Shown here: one piece after another, positions 47,540 through 59,388 of the stretch
Numbering within the stretch: the first letter of the stretch is position 1
Layout: every line of letters starts with the position of its first letter
Position numbers and translations under genes: made by a program
The notes under the pieces: generated by a model
What the model was told of the DNA's origin: nothing
The model's input: only the letters and a program-made list of their open reading frames with translations
Database searches by the model: none
Source: Adineta steineri
Lineage: Eukaryota; Rotifera; Eurotatoria; Adinetida; Adinetidae
DNA: 64,000 nt
NCBI GenBank assembly: GCA_905250115.1
Contig: CAJNOI010000025.1
Location: 236,755 to 300,754, forward strand
Direction of reading: 5' to 3'

Positions 47540-48484
47540 CTAATTAAAAAAATTTAAGAATCTGTCTTTTAAATATTGTCTTAATTCATGATTGTAAAGA
47601 AATAAATCTATTATGCTAATAAGTGAACTGAATACGGGAAGAAATTGCACTAATAAAGTAGGCAGTAAGCCTACCAAGTTAGCGTAGTCTACCGCAATAA
47701 AAATAGTATAAACCGGCGCCCATCCACTAATAAATACAATAAACATGAAGACTATATGTTTCAGTAAATATGTATCACGTTTATCTTGATGCGTTATGCT
47801 TGTCACAGTAATTGTTGTTGTTGTTGTTAAAGCTTTAATACGTCGAGTTGATGATCTTACCGAGATAAATATCAATGAATTAAAGATGATATTGACAATG
47901 GATGGTACAATAACCACAGCACATAAAGAATAAAAATTAAGCGAAAATGATGTTGAATATATAGTTTCACAATTCTACAAAATTGAAAATGATTATTTCA
48001 GTTAAAATCTTATCCTTTCTTGATTTTAAAAGTACATGATACTTACATGTAATGAGAAAATAATCGCAGGCATCGACACAACAATAGCAATTATCCATGG
48101 TATAATCGATGAAACAATTGACCATGTTTTTCTTTTAAATAATAATTTGTTTGGGTATTTGATTGTAAAATAACGATTTATAGTTATCATTGTTAAAGAA
48201 TAAACTAATAAACTATTGACCATCAAACGAAAATATGCAAGTACCATGCATGCATTATAAGATTGAAAGAATGTAGTAAAATAAAATTCCGTTATTACAT
48301 TATATAGAATCCAAAAACCAGAACAAATTATACCAGCAATGCAATAATTACCCGTTAAAATGTTGGTTGTAGTATGAAAACGCCGAAGTAAAATAATTGG
48401 AATAAGATAAATCAGTGCTAATAATATACAAATTGAGAGAATGATGATATTTGTGATGATGATAATACGAGATCCGTCAGTCAT
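47540..48484 (-). CDS. Class A-like GPCR, array copy 1
   Basis: Exons 48484-48047 (438 bases) and 47974-47540 join in phase to 290 residues. Seven hydrophobic segments are visible, starting with TNIIILSICILLALIYLIPIIL. TM3 ends in TINRYFTIKYP, that is NRY in place of DRY. TM6 has GWAPVY (the WxP element). TM7 reads IIDLFLYNHELRQYL, lacking the NPxxY of most rhodopsin-type receptors. The short length and tiny extracellular ends suggest a small-ligand or peptide receptor, but no ligand can be named. It is one of four tandem minus-strand genes with the same intron position. ICL3 has a Thr-rich run (TTTTTITVT). Confidence 0.85.
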
Positions 48485-48987
48485 ATTTTTATCTGAAAAA
48501 GAAATTTTTGCTGTAGAAATAAAATAGAAACGTGAAAAAATTTAAGTTACTAATGAGAAATACTCATCAGCACTTCTATTGAAGTGATAATAAATAGAGA
48601 CAATAATTATACTGCATTCTCTATAGAACAAACCATTACAGTTCAAACAAGTCTATCTCTATAAGTTTCAGTATTAAATTTTACTTTTATCTTTTGATAT
48701 AATTTTTGATTGATATTTCACCTGATTAACCTCTACTGGTAATCAAAAGGTGTTTCATAGTTAAGATCTAGTTTTCACTAACAATATTATTTCATTAAAT
48801 ATATATGGTACATCATAATGGAAACAGATAGATGAAGAGCATGCGACATACCGTCTATAAATAGTTGTCACTAATTTAAGACAATTGTGTTGTATTTGAA
48901 TCTCTCGAGAAAATATGATTTCAGTTTTATAATGATATTAATTTATTTCAAAAATAGACAAGTCACACTAGATAATACTTATTACAT
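48485..48987. other. Intergenic of the GPCR array (1-2)
   Basis: Largely homologous to 49948-50571, so it was copied with the gene. Contains the palindrome at 48571-48586. Confidence 0.6.
48571..48586. promoter_or_regulatory. Conserved palindrome upstream of GPCR copy 1
   Basis: CACTTCTATTGAAGTG, a 6-base stem with a 4-base loop, about 87 bases before the start codon. The same string occurs at the same distance before GPCR copy 2. Confidence 0.4.
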
Positions 48988-49947
48988 CTAGCTTCGATTG
49001 CAACATAACGACTTCAACCATTGGTTTTTTAAATATTGTCTTAATTCATGATTGTAAAGAAACAAATCTAAGATACTAATAAGTAAACTTAATGCAGGAA
49101 GAAACTGTAATAATAAAGTAAGCCATAAGCCTATAGGGTTAGCGAAATCTACCACAATAAAAACTGTATAAACAGGCGCCCATCCACTAATAAATACAAT
49201 AAACATGAAGACTATATGTTTCAGTAAATAAATATCACGTTTATCTTGATGCGTTGTGTTTGTTACAGAAGTTTTTGTTGTTGTTGTTGCCAAAGCATTA
49301 ATACGTCGAGTCGATGATCGTACTGACATAAATATCAGTGAGTTAAAAAGAATATTGACAATGGATGGTATAATGACCACAACAGATAAAGAATAAAAAC
49401 TAAGGAATAATGTTGTTGAATATATACTTCCACAATTCTACAAAATTAAAAGTAATTATTTCAATTAAAATCTTATCCTTTTTTGATTTTGATAGTACAT
49501 GATACTTACATGTAATGAGAAAATAATCGTGGGCATACATAGAACAATAGCAATTATGCATGGCATAATTGAGGAAACGATTGACCATGTTTTTCTTTTA
49601 AAGAATAGTTTATTCGGATATTTAATTGTAAAATATCGATTTATAGTTATCATTGTTAAAGAATAAACTAATAAACAATTGACCATCAAACGAAAATATC
49701 CAAGTACCATACATGCAGTATAAGATTCAAAGAATGTGGTGAAATAAAATTCAGTTATTACATCAAATAGAATCCAAAAACCACAACAAACTACACTAGC
49801 AATACAATAATTACCTGTCAAAATATTAGTTGTGGTATGAAAACGTCGAAGTAAAATAATCGGAATAAGATACATCAATGATAGTAATATACAAATTGGG
49901 AGAATGATGATATTTATGATGGTGAAAATACGAGTTCCGTCAGTCAT
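48988..49947 (-). CDS. Class A-like GPCR, array copy 2
   Basis: Exons 49947-49510 (438 bases) and 49437-48988 join in phase to 295 residues. It is the closest relative of array copy 1 (for example shared MTDGxRI start, RRFHTTTNILTGNYC, INRYFTIKYPNKL, HIVFMFIVFISGWAPVYT). It has the same NRY and the same lack of NPxxY in TM7 (LDLFLYNHELRQYL). The tail is longer and ends KSLCCNRS, where the two Cys could be palmitoylated. Introns in both genes are under 75 bases. Confidence 0.86.
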
Positions 49948-50571
49948 ATTTTTATCTGAAAATAAATTTTTGTTATAGAAATGAAATGGAAAAGAGAAAA
50001 AAGTTTAGTTGCTAATGAGGAATACTCATCAGCACTTCTATTGAAGTGATAATAAATAGAAACAATAATTATACTACATTTTCTCTACAAAATTTCTAAC
50101 AATTGTTTCTTGATATTATCATTGGTTGAAACTATAGAATACATCATTAGTTCAAACAAGCCTACCTTTATAAGTTTCAGTATTAAATTTAATTTTTATC
50201 TTTGGATATAATTTTTAATTGCTAATTTCATATTGAATTTTTTTTGTTACATACCTATCAATAGTAGGTTGAACATCCAGTACAACACTGGTGATTTTCC
50301 TTGATCTCATTAACCTCTACTGGTAATCAAACGGTGTTTCATAGTTAAATTCTAATTTTCAATAACAATATTATTTCATTAAATGTATATGGTACATCAT
50401 AATGGAAACAGATAGATGATCAGCATTTGACATATACCGTCTATAAATAGCTGTCACTAATTTAAGAGAATTGTGTTGCATTTGAATCTCTCCAGAAACG
50501 ATGATTTCAGTTTTATAATGATATTAATTTATTTCAAAAATACACAAGTCAACAGATAATACTTATTATAT
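49948..50571. other. Intergenic of the GPCR array (2-3)
   Basis: Homologous to 48485-48987 with about 120 extra bases in the middle (roughly 50090-50310). The palindrome recurs at 50033-50048. Confidence 0.6.
50033..50048. promoter_or_regulatory. Conserved palindrome upstream of GPCR copy 2
   Basis: CACTTCTATTGAAGTG, about 86 bases before the start codon, as before copy 1. Confidence 0.4.
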
Positions 50572-51500
50572 CTAGCTTCGATTGCAACATAAGTACTTGA
50601 AGCATTGGTTTTTTAAATATTGTCGAAGATCATTATTGTATATAAATAAATCTATTATATTAATTAATGAGCTCACTACTGGTAACATTTGTAATAACAG
50701 AGATACCCATAATAGTAAGTTGTCAGTAGGATCAATGGCTGCTATGAGGTAAACGGGTGCCCATCCAATAACAAACACAGTAAGAAGAAAAAGCATGTGT
50801 TTGAGTAAATACATATCTCGATTATGTTGATGTTTTAAATTTGCAACAGGTGCTATAGCTGTTGCTGTCGTAGTATGTACACGTTTACTTGACGATCGTA
50901 CGAAGGAAAATATCATCGCATTGAAAACAAGTTTTAAAATCGAAGGAATTATAACAATCACTAATAATTTATAAACATTAATCCAGTGTGGTAATGGAGT
51001 TTTGTATGTACAAGACTAAAATTCAAGAACTTATTATCAATTTTTATATATGCTATATTTACCTGACAATCAAAAACCAGTTGAGGTATAGGCACACAAA
51101 TAGCAGTTATCCATTGTACAATTATGGAGATAAAACACCATGTTTTTCTCTGAAATAATCTTTTTTTTGGATAAACAACTGTAAAAAATCGATTTATAGT
51201 TATTATTACTAACGAGTAAATCGTTAAACAATTGAACATTGTTGGAAAACATTGACTAAGAATACATAAGACAATATAATCATCGAGAAGTGCCGGATAA
51301 AAGACAGATACAACAATATCTATAACCCAATAGATAGTACAAATAATACCAGCTAAACAGACATTACCAGTTAGAATATTGCTTGTAGTATGAAATCGTT
51401 TAACAAAAATAATAGATAACAGATAAATTAACATTAATACACTAGTAACCAAAAGAAGGGTAAGATCCACCAATGTAATAATATAAACTACTTTAGCCAT
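50572..51500 (-). CDS. Class A-like GPCR, array copy 3
   Basis: Exons 51500-51063 (438 bases) and 51015-50572 join in phase to 293 residues. More distant from copies 1 and 2: MAKVVYIITLVDLTLLL start, KRFHTTSNILTGNVC, TINRFFTVVYPKKRL (NRF in place of DRY), VIGWAPVYL in TM6, IDLFIYNNDLRQYL in TM7, and the CCNRS tail shared with copy 2. The 3' ends of copies 2 and 3 are still similar beyond the stop codon. Ligand unknown. Confidence 0.85.
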
Positions 51501-52222
51501 GTTTACTGTTCTTAAAAATAATAAAAAGTTTTTATCAATGATAAAAGAGAATGTTTGAATGCTAAAATAAAAAAATCTATGGTAATATATTCTCTAAAGT
51601 AGACTTGAATAGGAATAACAAACTTCTCCCATTCTATGTGCTCTTTGTCTACATTAAAGGTGCATCACCTTTTTAGTTGCTATTACCGGAAAAAAACCCT
51701 GAGATGTGTTATACTTCATACATATTTTATCTACTCATTTTCTGCTTTCATTAAAACTATTGAAGCGCTTCTTATTTAAAAAAATTAATGAACATGTCTA
51801 AATTTGTCAGAAATTCTTTTTGATTGTACTTAGAGAACATTTTTACAGTTTCATTCTGACTGCTATCGAACAATAGTATATAGTACTCAGCTGATAACTT
51901 TTTACGTTCATTAAAATTGTTAAAAGAAGAAGACAAGCATGCATTCATAAAATATGCTTCACTGATAGATGACGACCTTTACAATTAGTTTAAATAAAGA
52001 ATCATAAAAATTTTATTGCGACTTTGAAATTTCTACTAATTATTCTATAGAAATAGTTATCGTTTGCTAATGAAAAATAAAAATATTAAACTCTGCATGA
52101 TTAAATATTATTATGTCATAGTGAGAAAATAAATAATAATAAATGAATTTTATTTTTTGTAAAAGAAAACATTGATTTGAACCAAAAATTAGTTCTGTAT
52201 CCTCTTGTTGAGGATAGAATAT
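51501..52222. other. Intergenic of the GPCR array (3-4)
   Basis: AT-rich; I see neither the palindrome nor the duplicated flank of the younger copies. Confidence 0.5.
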
Positions 52223-53161
52223 TTATTTTATATGTAAATATCTAAAAAATTTTTCTTTAAGATATTTTGTTAGATCACGATTATAGACGAACAAATCGAT
52301 TACAACGATAAATGAACTGATTAAAGGTGGTAATCGTACATATTGAGAAACCGTTAAAATTACACCATCATCTACATTCAAAAGTAAAATACAAGCAGCA
52401 GGTCCCCATCCAAATATGTTTACAAAAAAAATAAAAAGCATATGCTTAATTAAACGAAGATCTCGAGTATTACAAGAATGATTCATTTTGGTAATTGAAC
52501 CTGTGGTGGTGGTTGTTGCCACCGCGTGAGCAACACGTCGGGTCGAAGCTCGAACCATAATAAATATCAATGAATTAAAAATAGTATTAAGAATCAATGG
52601 TCCAATGATAAAAAGAGCAAAGGTATAGACTCGTAACCAATACGGTGTTTGCTCTTGACTTGCGCATCCCTATAAAAGAAAACTTATTATTTGAATTAAC
52701 ATTGCTATCACTATGATATTTACCTCAACTAAAAAAATGAGATAAGGTGTTGGTAACATGATAGATATTATCCATTGGATACTAGACGATATAAAAGGCC
52801 ATGTTCGTCTTTGAAAAAATCTTTTGTTTGGATACCTTATTGTTAAATAACGATTTATAGTAATCATTATTACAGAATAAATAAATAAAATACTGGTCAC
52901 TGTTCCAACATGCTTAGAAAAAAAACACCAAAATCTGGATTGACTTATATCATATAGGTAAAAATTGTATAGAATACAAAACACAATCCAATAAATACAA
53001 CAAATAATACAGGTCACACAAACATTACCTATTAAGATATTTGTGGCAGTATGAAAACGTGGAACTAAAATAATCGATAGTAAATAGATTGTTGTTGCTA
53101 TAGTAGCAATTAAAAGAAAGATAATGTTAAGCATGAGTATGATATACGTTGCATCGGCCAT
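52223..53161 (-). CDS. Class A-like GPCR, array copy 4
   Basis: Exons 53161-52724 (438 bases) and 52669-52223 join in phase to 294 residues. I take the inner ATG (MADATYI) because it gives exactly the 438-base first exon of the other three genes; an in-frame ATG lies 9 bases upstream. Features: VPRFHTATNILIGNVC, TINRYLTIRYPNKRF, IFGWGPAACI in TM6 (GWGP in place of GWAP), IDLFVYNRDLTKYL in TM7. It is the most diverged member and the oldest branch by eye. Confidence 0.84.
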
Positions 53162-54147
53162 CTTTTCCAAAAAGTAAATGAATATGATAAAATAAAATTA
53201 CTTAGAAGTAAAAACAAGTATGTAGTTTCTAAAGAGAATTTTGAAAAAATATTATTTTTATGATGAACTCTAATGGAAATACTAAAAAATTGCGTTGTTT
53301 ATATATATATATATATTTTATATGCATTCGTGACGTACTTTTAAAATTTATTATTATCACAAAAAATAATAATTTGATGACTCATGTAGAGTTCTAATAT
53401 TTTTAGTATCTTCCTTTTCATCTAAATCACTGAAGCGATGATCTCGCTTTTCAAAAATTTATAATATGCATGAGAAAATCTTTTAAAATACAAATTGTAA
53501 ATGATGAAAATCAAGTATTCACAAATATATTTGAATGACTAATTAGAAACTTGTTATCAATAATGAAATAATCAAGTTGAGTACTATGTGTTGAATATAT
53601 CAACGAACTTTGTTCCTGACTGCGATTAATAAGATATTTTAGTCATTAAAATATAGTTTACCATCACATTTTTCCTGAAAAAACATGAAAGACCATAAGT
53701 CGAAAGAAAATAGTCAGAGAAATCTTCGCAGACAGGTTTCGGTGCGTCTTTGTTTCTAAAACGAGCGATCCTTACAATATCTAGATGATCAAAACGTAAA
53801 GCTTATTGATAGAAGTCAATTGCTTTGACTTCATGTTTTAATAAAGATCAAATGTAATGATAATATTCAAGAGTATCATTTGAATGATTCTATTTAAAAA
53901 ACACTCTCTATGACCATTAATAAATGAAAGAATATTTTGTATCGTTTAGTATATGTTAAATTATATTTTATTCAAAAAAATAATATTTTCTAAACTTTAA
54001 CAAACTGACATCTATATTAATTATTGATTTGTCGTTTCCGATATTCTTTTATACATTTTAAAAGAAAGAAAGAAAATCGTCGTTAGATGAACGAACGAAT
54101 ACAAGGAAAATAACATTGAATGATATTCGTATAAGTTTGTTTATACA
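53162..54147. other. Divergent intergenic region
   Basis: Upstream regions of GPCR copy 4 (minus) and SMC2 (plus). No repeat or gene recognised; a short TA run near 53300. Confidence 0.5.
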
Positions 54148-57100
54148 ATGCATATACGTGAAATTGTTCTTGAAGGTTTTAAATCTTATGCCACTCGAAC
54201 AACTGTTGGTCCATTTGATGAACATTTCAATGCTATAACAGGTTTAAATGGTAGTGGAAAATCGAATATACTTGATTCGATATGTTTCGTTATGGGCATA
54301 ACATCATTATCTCAAGTTCGTGCACAAGCATTATCAGATTTTATTTATAAACAAGGTACTGCTGGTGTAACACGAGCTAGTGTTTCAATTATGTTCGATA
54401 ATCGAAATAAAGAACAAGCACCTGATGGTTATAAAATGTGTATGTTGTTTTTTTATTTTTATTTAATTTAATAAAAATCTGTTCTTTTTTAATCTAGTTG
54501 ATGAATTGACTGTTACACGAATAGTCGAATCAAATAAATCGAAGTATTTATTAAATGGAAAAAATGCAACACAATCAGCAATACATGATTTATTTAAATC
54601 TGTTTCATTAAATGTTAATAATCCACGTTTTCTTATTCTACAAGGTCAAGTAACAAAAGTATCAAAATCCAAACCACAAGAAATTCTTGGTTTAATTGAA
54701 GAAGCAGCTGGTACACGTATGTATGATCAAAAAAAAGCTGAAGCTTTAAAAACAATAGCAAAAAAAGATGATAAATTAAAAGAAATTCGTACAACAATTG
54801 ATACTGATATAACACCAACAATTAATAAATTACAACAAGATGAACAAAATTATAAAATGTATACGGAATTAAAAAAACGTTATAAATTAGTTAATGATCA
54901 ATTAATTGCTTATGAATATTGGCAATTAATAACATCAGTTAAACAAACAGAAACTGATGTTGAAAATATGGAATTACAAACAAATCAATGTCAAAAAAGA
55001 AATGGAGTTATTACAGATGAAATTCAACAAATTCATAGTGAAGTCAAAATTATTGAAAAAGAAAGAAATGAAAGTAAGTTCTTCGACAAATATATGTAAT
55101 ACTTTTTGTATATACACATCTTTTGGTATTAATCCTGTAACCTGTATTGAGGAATTAGCTAGTTTTGAACAACCTCTAACAGTTGATTATTCTTTAAGAG
55201 AAAAATTCATTTTATTATATTATCATAGATTGGTTCCAGGAGAAAAAGTAAACATCAATAAATTATAGTATTCGCATTTTTCTTCTAAAATCCATATGAA
55301 CTATTTTTGATAGAATTAATGATATGTAGACGGTAAACTGTATCGAATATCAGTCATGAAAAAACCCACTGTTGATAACTAGTGGTGTACCGAGGCCGAA
55401 CCTCTAAGTCCCGGTACATCTCTATTGATAATTCTACTCTAAGAAATGAGCATCGAGTTTTATTAGGTCTATCATCGTACAAACTATTGTTTATTTCAGT
55501 CCCTTGCTCATTGGTAATTAAGTATATTTTTCTAGAAAAATTATATTCATCAATACTAATATACAAATAAAAAATCTTTTGATTTTTATTCTAGACGTTG
55601 GTAATGAAGTATCTGAATTACAAACTGTTTATGATAAACAATTAATTGAACTTCGTAATTTAACGAATGATAATGATCGTGTATCTAAACAGTTAACTCA
55701 ATATAAACAACAATTAACTGATTCTGAACAACAACATAAACAATTAACAAATTCTATTGAACAACTTGAAAAAGATATTGATTCAAGTCGTGAAGAATTA
55801 GGTGAATTAGATAAAAAAGTACTTACAGATACCGAACATGTTAAACAATTACAAAGACGTCATGAAGCTGTTAGTACAGGTACAGCTGTTGTTGGTAGTA
55901 GTTCACAAGCTGTTAGTGGACCGAATGACGATAGTCGTTTAACAAATAAAGAAAAATTAGATAAATATAAAGAACAACGTGGAGAAGTTTCAACAAAAAT
56001 TAAACAATTACAACAACGAGTTTGTTTTTTTCTTCAAATTAACTTTATTCTCTCTATATATAAATATATTCCTATAGATCGATCATTCCAGTGGTGAATT
56101 AAAAAAACTTCGTACTGAACAAAAATCTTTAACATCAAAACAAGGATCATATTCAACAATGCATACAGAATTTGATAAGAAAAAATCCACATTAAATCAA
56201 TGTGAAAAAGATTTAGCAAAATTACAATTTGATGTTGAACGTTTAAAACAATATCGTACCGATGTAAGAAATGATGATGAAAATATGGCACGTGATCAAA
56301 ATCGTTTACAACAAATGAAACGTCAAAATCATCAATTAGATTTTCAATATACAAATCCAACACCAAATTTTGATCGAACAAAACATGTTCATGGTTTAGT
56401 AGCTACATTATTCAATATAAATGATAAAAAATATGCTCAAGCATTAGAATTAGCTGCAGGAGGAAAATTATTTAATGTTGTTGTTGATACCGATGAAACA
56501 AGTAAAGCAAAAAAATATCTTTTAACGAAATAATCATAAATGTAGTTATGAGTTGAAAAAATGAAGTCATGCTTTTTCACTCAGGGATGTGCGGTGCCAG
56601 TTAGGGATGTGCAGGGTAGGGTTAGGGCAAGAGGATCTTAGAGTAGGGTAGGTTTACAGTAAGTTTTTTTTAACTAGATATATCACTATGGAACGATGTC
56701 TTTCTCTTGCATAATCAAAAGTTATTATTATTTGAAAATAAAATGAAAAAAGTTATTTATCGTGCGTACTCAATCTTTGATAAAAAAATTCAATTATTAG
56801 GATAGGACAATGATTTAAATACCATAGGGTAGGGTACGGTAGGGTCAGAGTGAAAGAAATTTTCATAGGGTAGGGTTATGGTATAAAAAATGCTTACCCT
56901 GCACATCTCTAGTGCCAGTTTGCTGATCTCCGATACCAATGAAGCACTGATGATGTCGGTACACCAACGTTTACTGCTATGTCAGATATAGTTATGTCAG
57001 TAAACGTCGGCGCACCGACATCATCAGTGCTTCAGTGAGCTCAGTGTCAGTGACTTCAGTGCCAATTTTTTCAGTTTTTACACTGACACCGCACATCCCT

Positions 57101-59388
57101 CATCGAATCGTACGAGTCTCAGGCTACTCGAGTCATTTAACGAGTGAAAAATTTACATATATGATTATTTCATTCTAAACCACGAATAATATCTAACATA
57201 TATATTTATTTATTATCTAGGTAAACTTTTATTTAAATATGGTGATTTAAAAAAACGTATTACATTTGCTCCATTGAATCGAATATCATCGAATTTAATA
57301 CCAAAAAATAAAATTGAATCAGCTCGTCGTGAATTAGGTGATTCAAATGCAATATTTCTAGCAAAAGATCTTGTTAAATATGATCATTCAAAATATGAAA
57401 CATTAATGAATTATGTATTTGGTTCAACAATTATATGTTCAACATCTGCTATAGCTCAACGTGTTGCATTTGATGAAAAATTAGGTTTAAATGCAATGGC
57501 TATTACACTCGATGGTGATATTTATAATCCAGCTGGTATATTATCAGGTGGTGATCGTAGTGGAGCAAATCGTGGTCCAACACTACTTGAAATAGTTGCT
57601 GAAATGAATCAATTAGAAGAACATATTCGACAATATAATACAAATAATCGTCAAGAATTAACTAAACTTGAACGTGATTATGTTCAATATCAAAATTTAC
57701 AACAACAAATTGATTCCTTAACAAATGAAATGCAATTATTAGAATTAAAATTAGCACAAAATGATGAACATCGTTTACAAACAGAAATAACAACATTAGA
57801 ACAACAAGAATTAAATAATAAACAAGATTTAGATACACAACGTAATGAAGAAAAAATTTTAAATGAAAAAATAAATGATTTAGAAAAATTATTTAAAAAT
57901 GAAGGCGAAGCAAAGAAAAAAGAATTAGCAGAAATTGAACAATTAATGAAAAAAGCTGAAAAACAAGTTGATCTTAGTCGAAAACATTCAAGAGATATGC
58001 AAACACATATCAAAGGTAAATTATTCAATAAAATTTCAACAAAAAAAAAACTATTCTTTCAATTATTTAGATTTGGAAATGCAACTTGATACTCAACGAA
58101 CTGAACTTGATACATTAACATCTGATATGAATACACTTCGTAGTACAATTGAAACTTGTACTCAATCACTTAATGATGGTATTGAAACACTTTCAAATAA
58201 ACAAATTGAAGTTGATGAATTACTTGTAAATTTACAAACAAAACGTTCACGTTTAACGGAATATAATAATCGTATACATTCTTTACATCAAAAAGAACAA
58301 CAATTAATAAAAGAACGTCGTGAAATTGAATTACAATTAGAAAAAAATAAACATTCAATTGTTGATCTACAAAATATTGTTAAAGAATCTGCTCGACGAC
58401 GACAATTAATTATTGATAAACATGGCCGATGGATTGAAGAAGAAAAAGAAAAATTTGGTATACCTGGTGGACAATATGATTTTGCTTCAATGAATATTAC
58501 AAAAATGCAAAAAGATGCCAAAGATGATAAAGAAAAAGTTACGAAAATGAGTAAACATGTTGACGAAAGAGCTATGACTTTATTGGAACAAAAAAGAGCC
58601 ATGTATAAACAGGTTAGTTTTATTTCTTTAGTTTTAAAAACAGGGGGGGATTGTCGGGAAGATAAATCATAGCAACAGAGGGTGTAGGTGGGTGTGGCGA
58701 TAGTGTATACATTGTACTCACACCCTCTAAAATACCAACTCATTGATTTTTCTGTAATTCTCATTTTCTATCTATAGATGCATTCTTACAAATATTGTAA
58801 TTTTTATTTTAGTTATTAACTAAACAAAAAAAAGTTCTTAAAGATAAAGCTAATATTGAACGTGTTGTTGCTGAATGGGATAAGAAAAAGCAGGAAGCAT
58901 TACGTATAGCATGGCATCGTGTTAATAAATCTTTTGGTGAAATATTTTCTACATTACTTCATAATGCAAATGCTAAATTGACATCATTAAATGGTCATTA
59001 TGATACGGATCGTGCACCAAAAGATCTTGTTTTAACAGGTCTTGAAATCAAAGTACAATTTGGTTCATTATGGAAGGAAACATTAGACGAATTAAGTGGT
59101 GGTCAACGTTCATTAGCTGGTCTTTCATTAGTATTAGCATTACTTCAATATAGTCCAGCACCATTATATATTCTTGATGAAGTTGATGCTGCTTTAGATA
59201 TGTCTCATACACAAAATATTGGTTTAGTTATACGAAAAAGTTTTCGTAATGCTCAATTTATAATTGTTTCATTAAAAGATGGAATGTTTTCCAATGCAAA
59301 TGTTTTATTTACAACAAAATTTGTTAATGGAATATCAACTGTTTCTCGTGCTGAAAATGTACCAAATAAAAAAAATAAAGACAAATAA
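54148..59388 (+). CDS. SMC2: SMC2, condensin core ATPase
   Basis: Seven exons, 54148-54439, 54498-55073, 55595-56019, 56078-56501, 57221-58015, 58071-58612 and 58813-59388, join in phase to 1209 residues, the usual SMC2 size. It pairs with SMC4 in condensin and compacts mitotic chromosomes. Walker A GLNGSGKS is at 32-39, followed by Q-loop region LQGQVTKV. Coiled coils follow on each side of a hinge with the glycine-rich [12 protein letters not shown]. The ABC signature LSGGQ is at 1112-1116, and Walker B LYILDE is at 1136-1141 before VDAALD. The donor of exon 4 is the GT at 56502; the stop codon at 56531 lies in the intron. Introns 2 (521 bases) and 4 (719 bases) are unusually long; intron 4 holds nested transposon-like repeats. 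AATAAA is at 59524-59529. Confidence 0.96.
55383..55425. repeat. Small inverted repeat in SMC2 intron 2
   Basis: TGTACCGAGG and, inverted, TGTACCGGGA flank a few bases. GC-rich for this window and possibly the remnant of a small transposon. Confidence 0.35.
56602..56911. mobile_element. hAT-like MITE nested in the outer element
   Basis: 310 bases. Left end TAGGGATGTGCAGGGTAGG and inverted right end TAGAGATGTGCAGGGTAAG match 17 of 19. It is flanked by the perfect 8-base duplication GTGCCAGT (56594-56601 and 56912-56919), the length hAT transposases make. The inside holds many AGGGTAGGG motifs. No coding capacity, so it needs a transposase in trans. Confidence 0.8.
56941..57033. repeat. Long hairpin inside the outer element
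   Basis: Arms 56941-56976 and 56998-57033 are inverted copies with 3 mismatches in 36 and a 21-base loop; all three are A/G transitions. Confidence 0.8.
58678..58729. repeat. GGGTGT palindrome in SMC2 intron 6
   Basis: GAGGGTGTAGGTGGGTGTGG on the left and ACTCACACCCTC on the right form an imperfect inverted repeat, the best example of the recurrent family. Confidence 0.6.

Larger units (their letters stand above)
56582..57101. mobile_element. hAT-like element in SMC2 intron 4 (outer)
   Basis: Left end AGGGATGTGCGGTGCCAGT (56583-56601) and inverted right end AGGGATGTGCGGTGTCAGT (57082-57100) match 18 of 19. No coding capacity. It contains a 36-base hairpin arm pair (56941-56976 with 56998-57033) and a second inserted element (56602-56911). 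I find no direct target duplication. Instead a perfect 10-base inverted pair TTTTTCACTC/GAGTGAAAAA lies at 56573-56582 and 57142-57151. Confidence 0.65.

Noticed and set aside
56502-56533. Apparent in-frame stop in SMC2
   Set aside because: The GT at 56502 is a donor that restores [16 protein letters not shown] across the intron and gives perfect phase.
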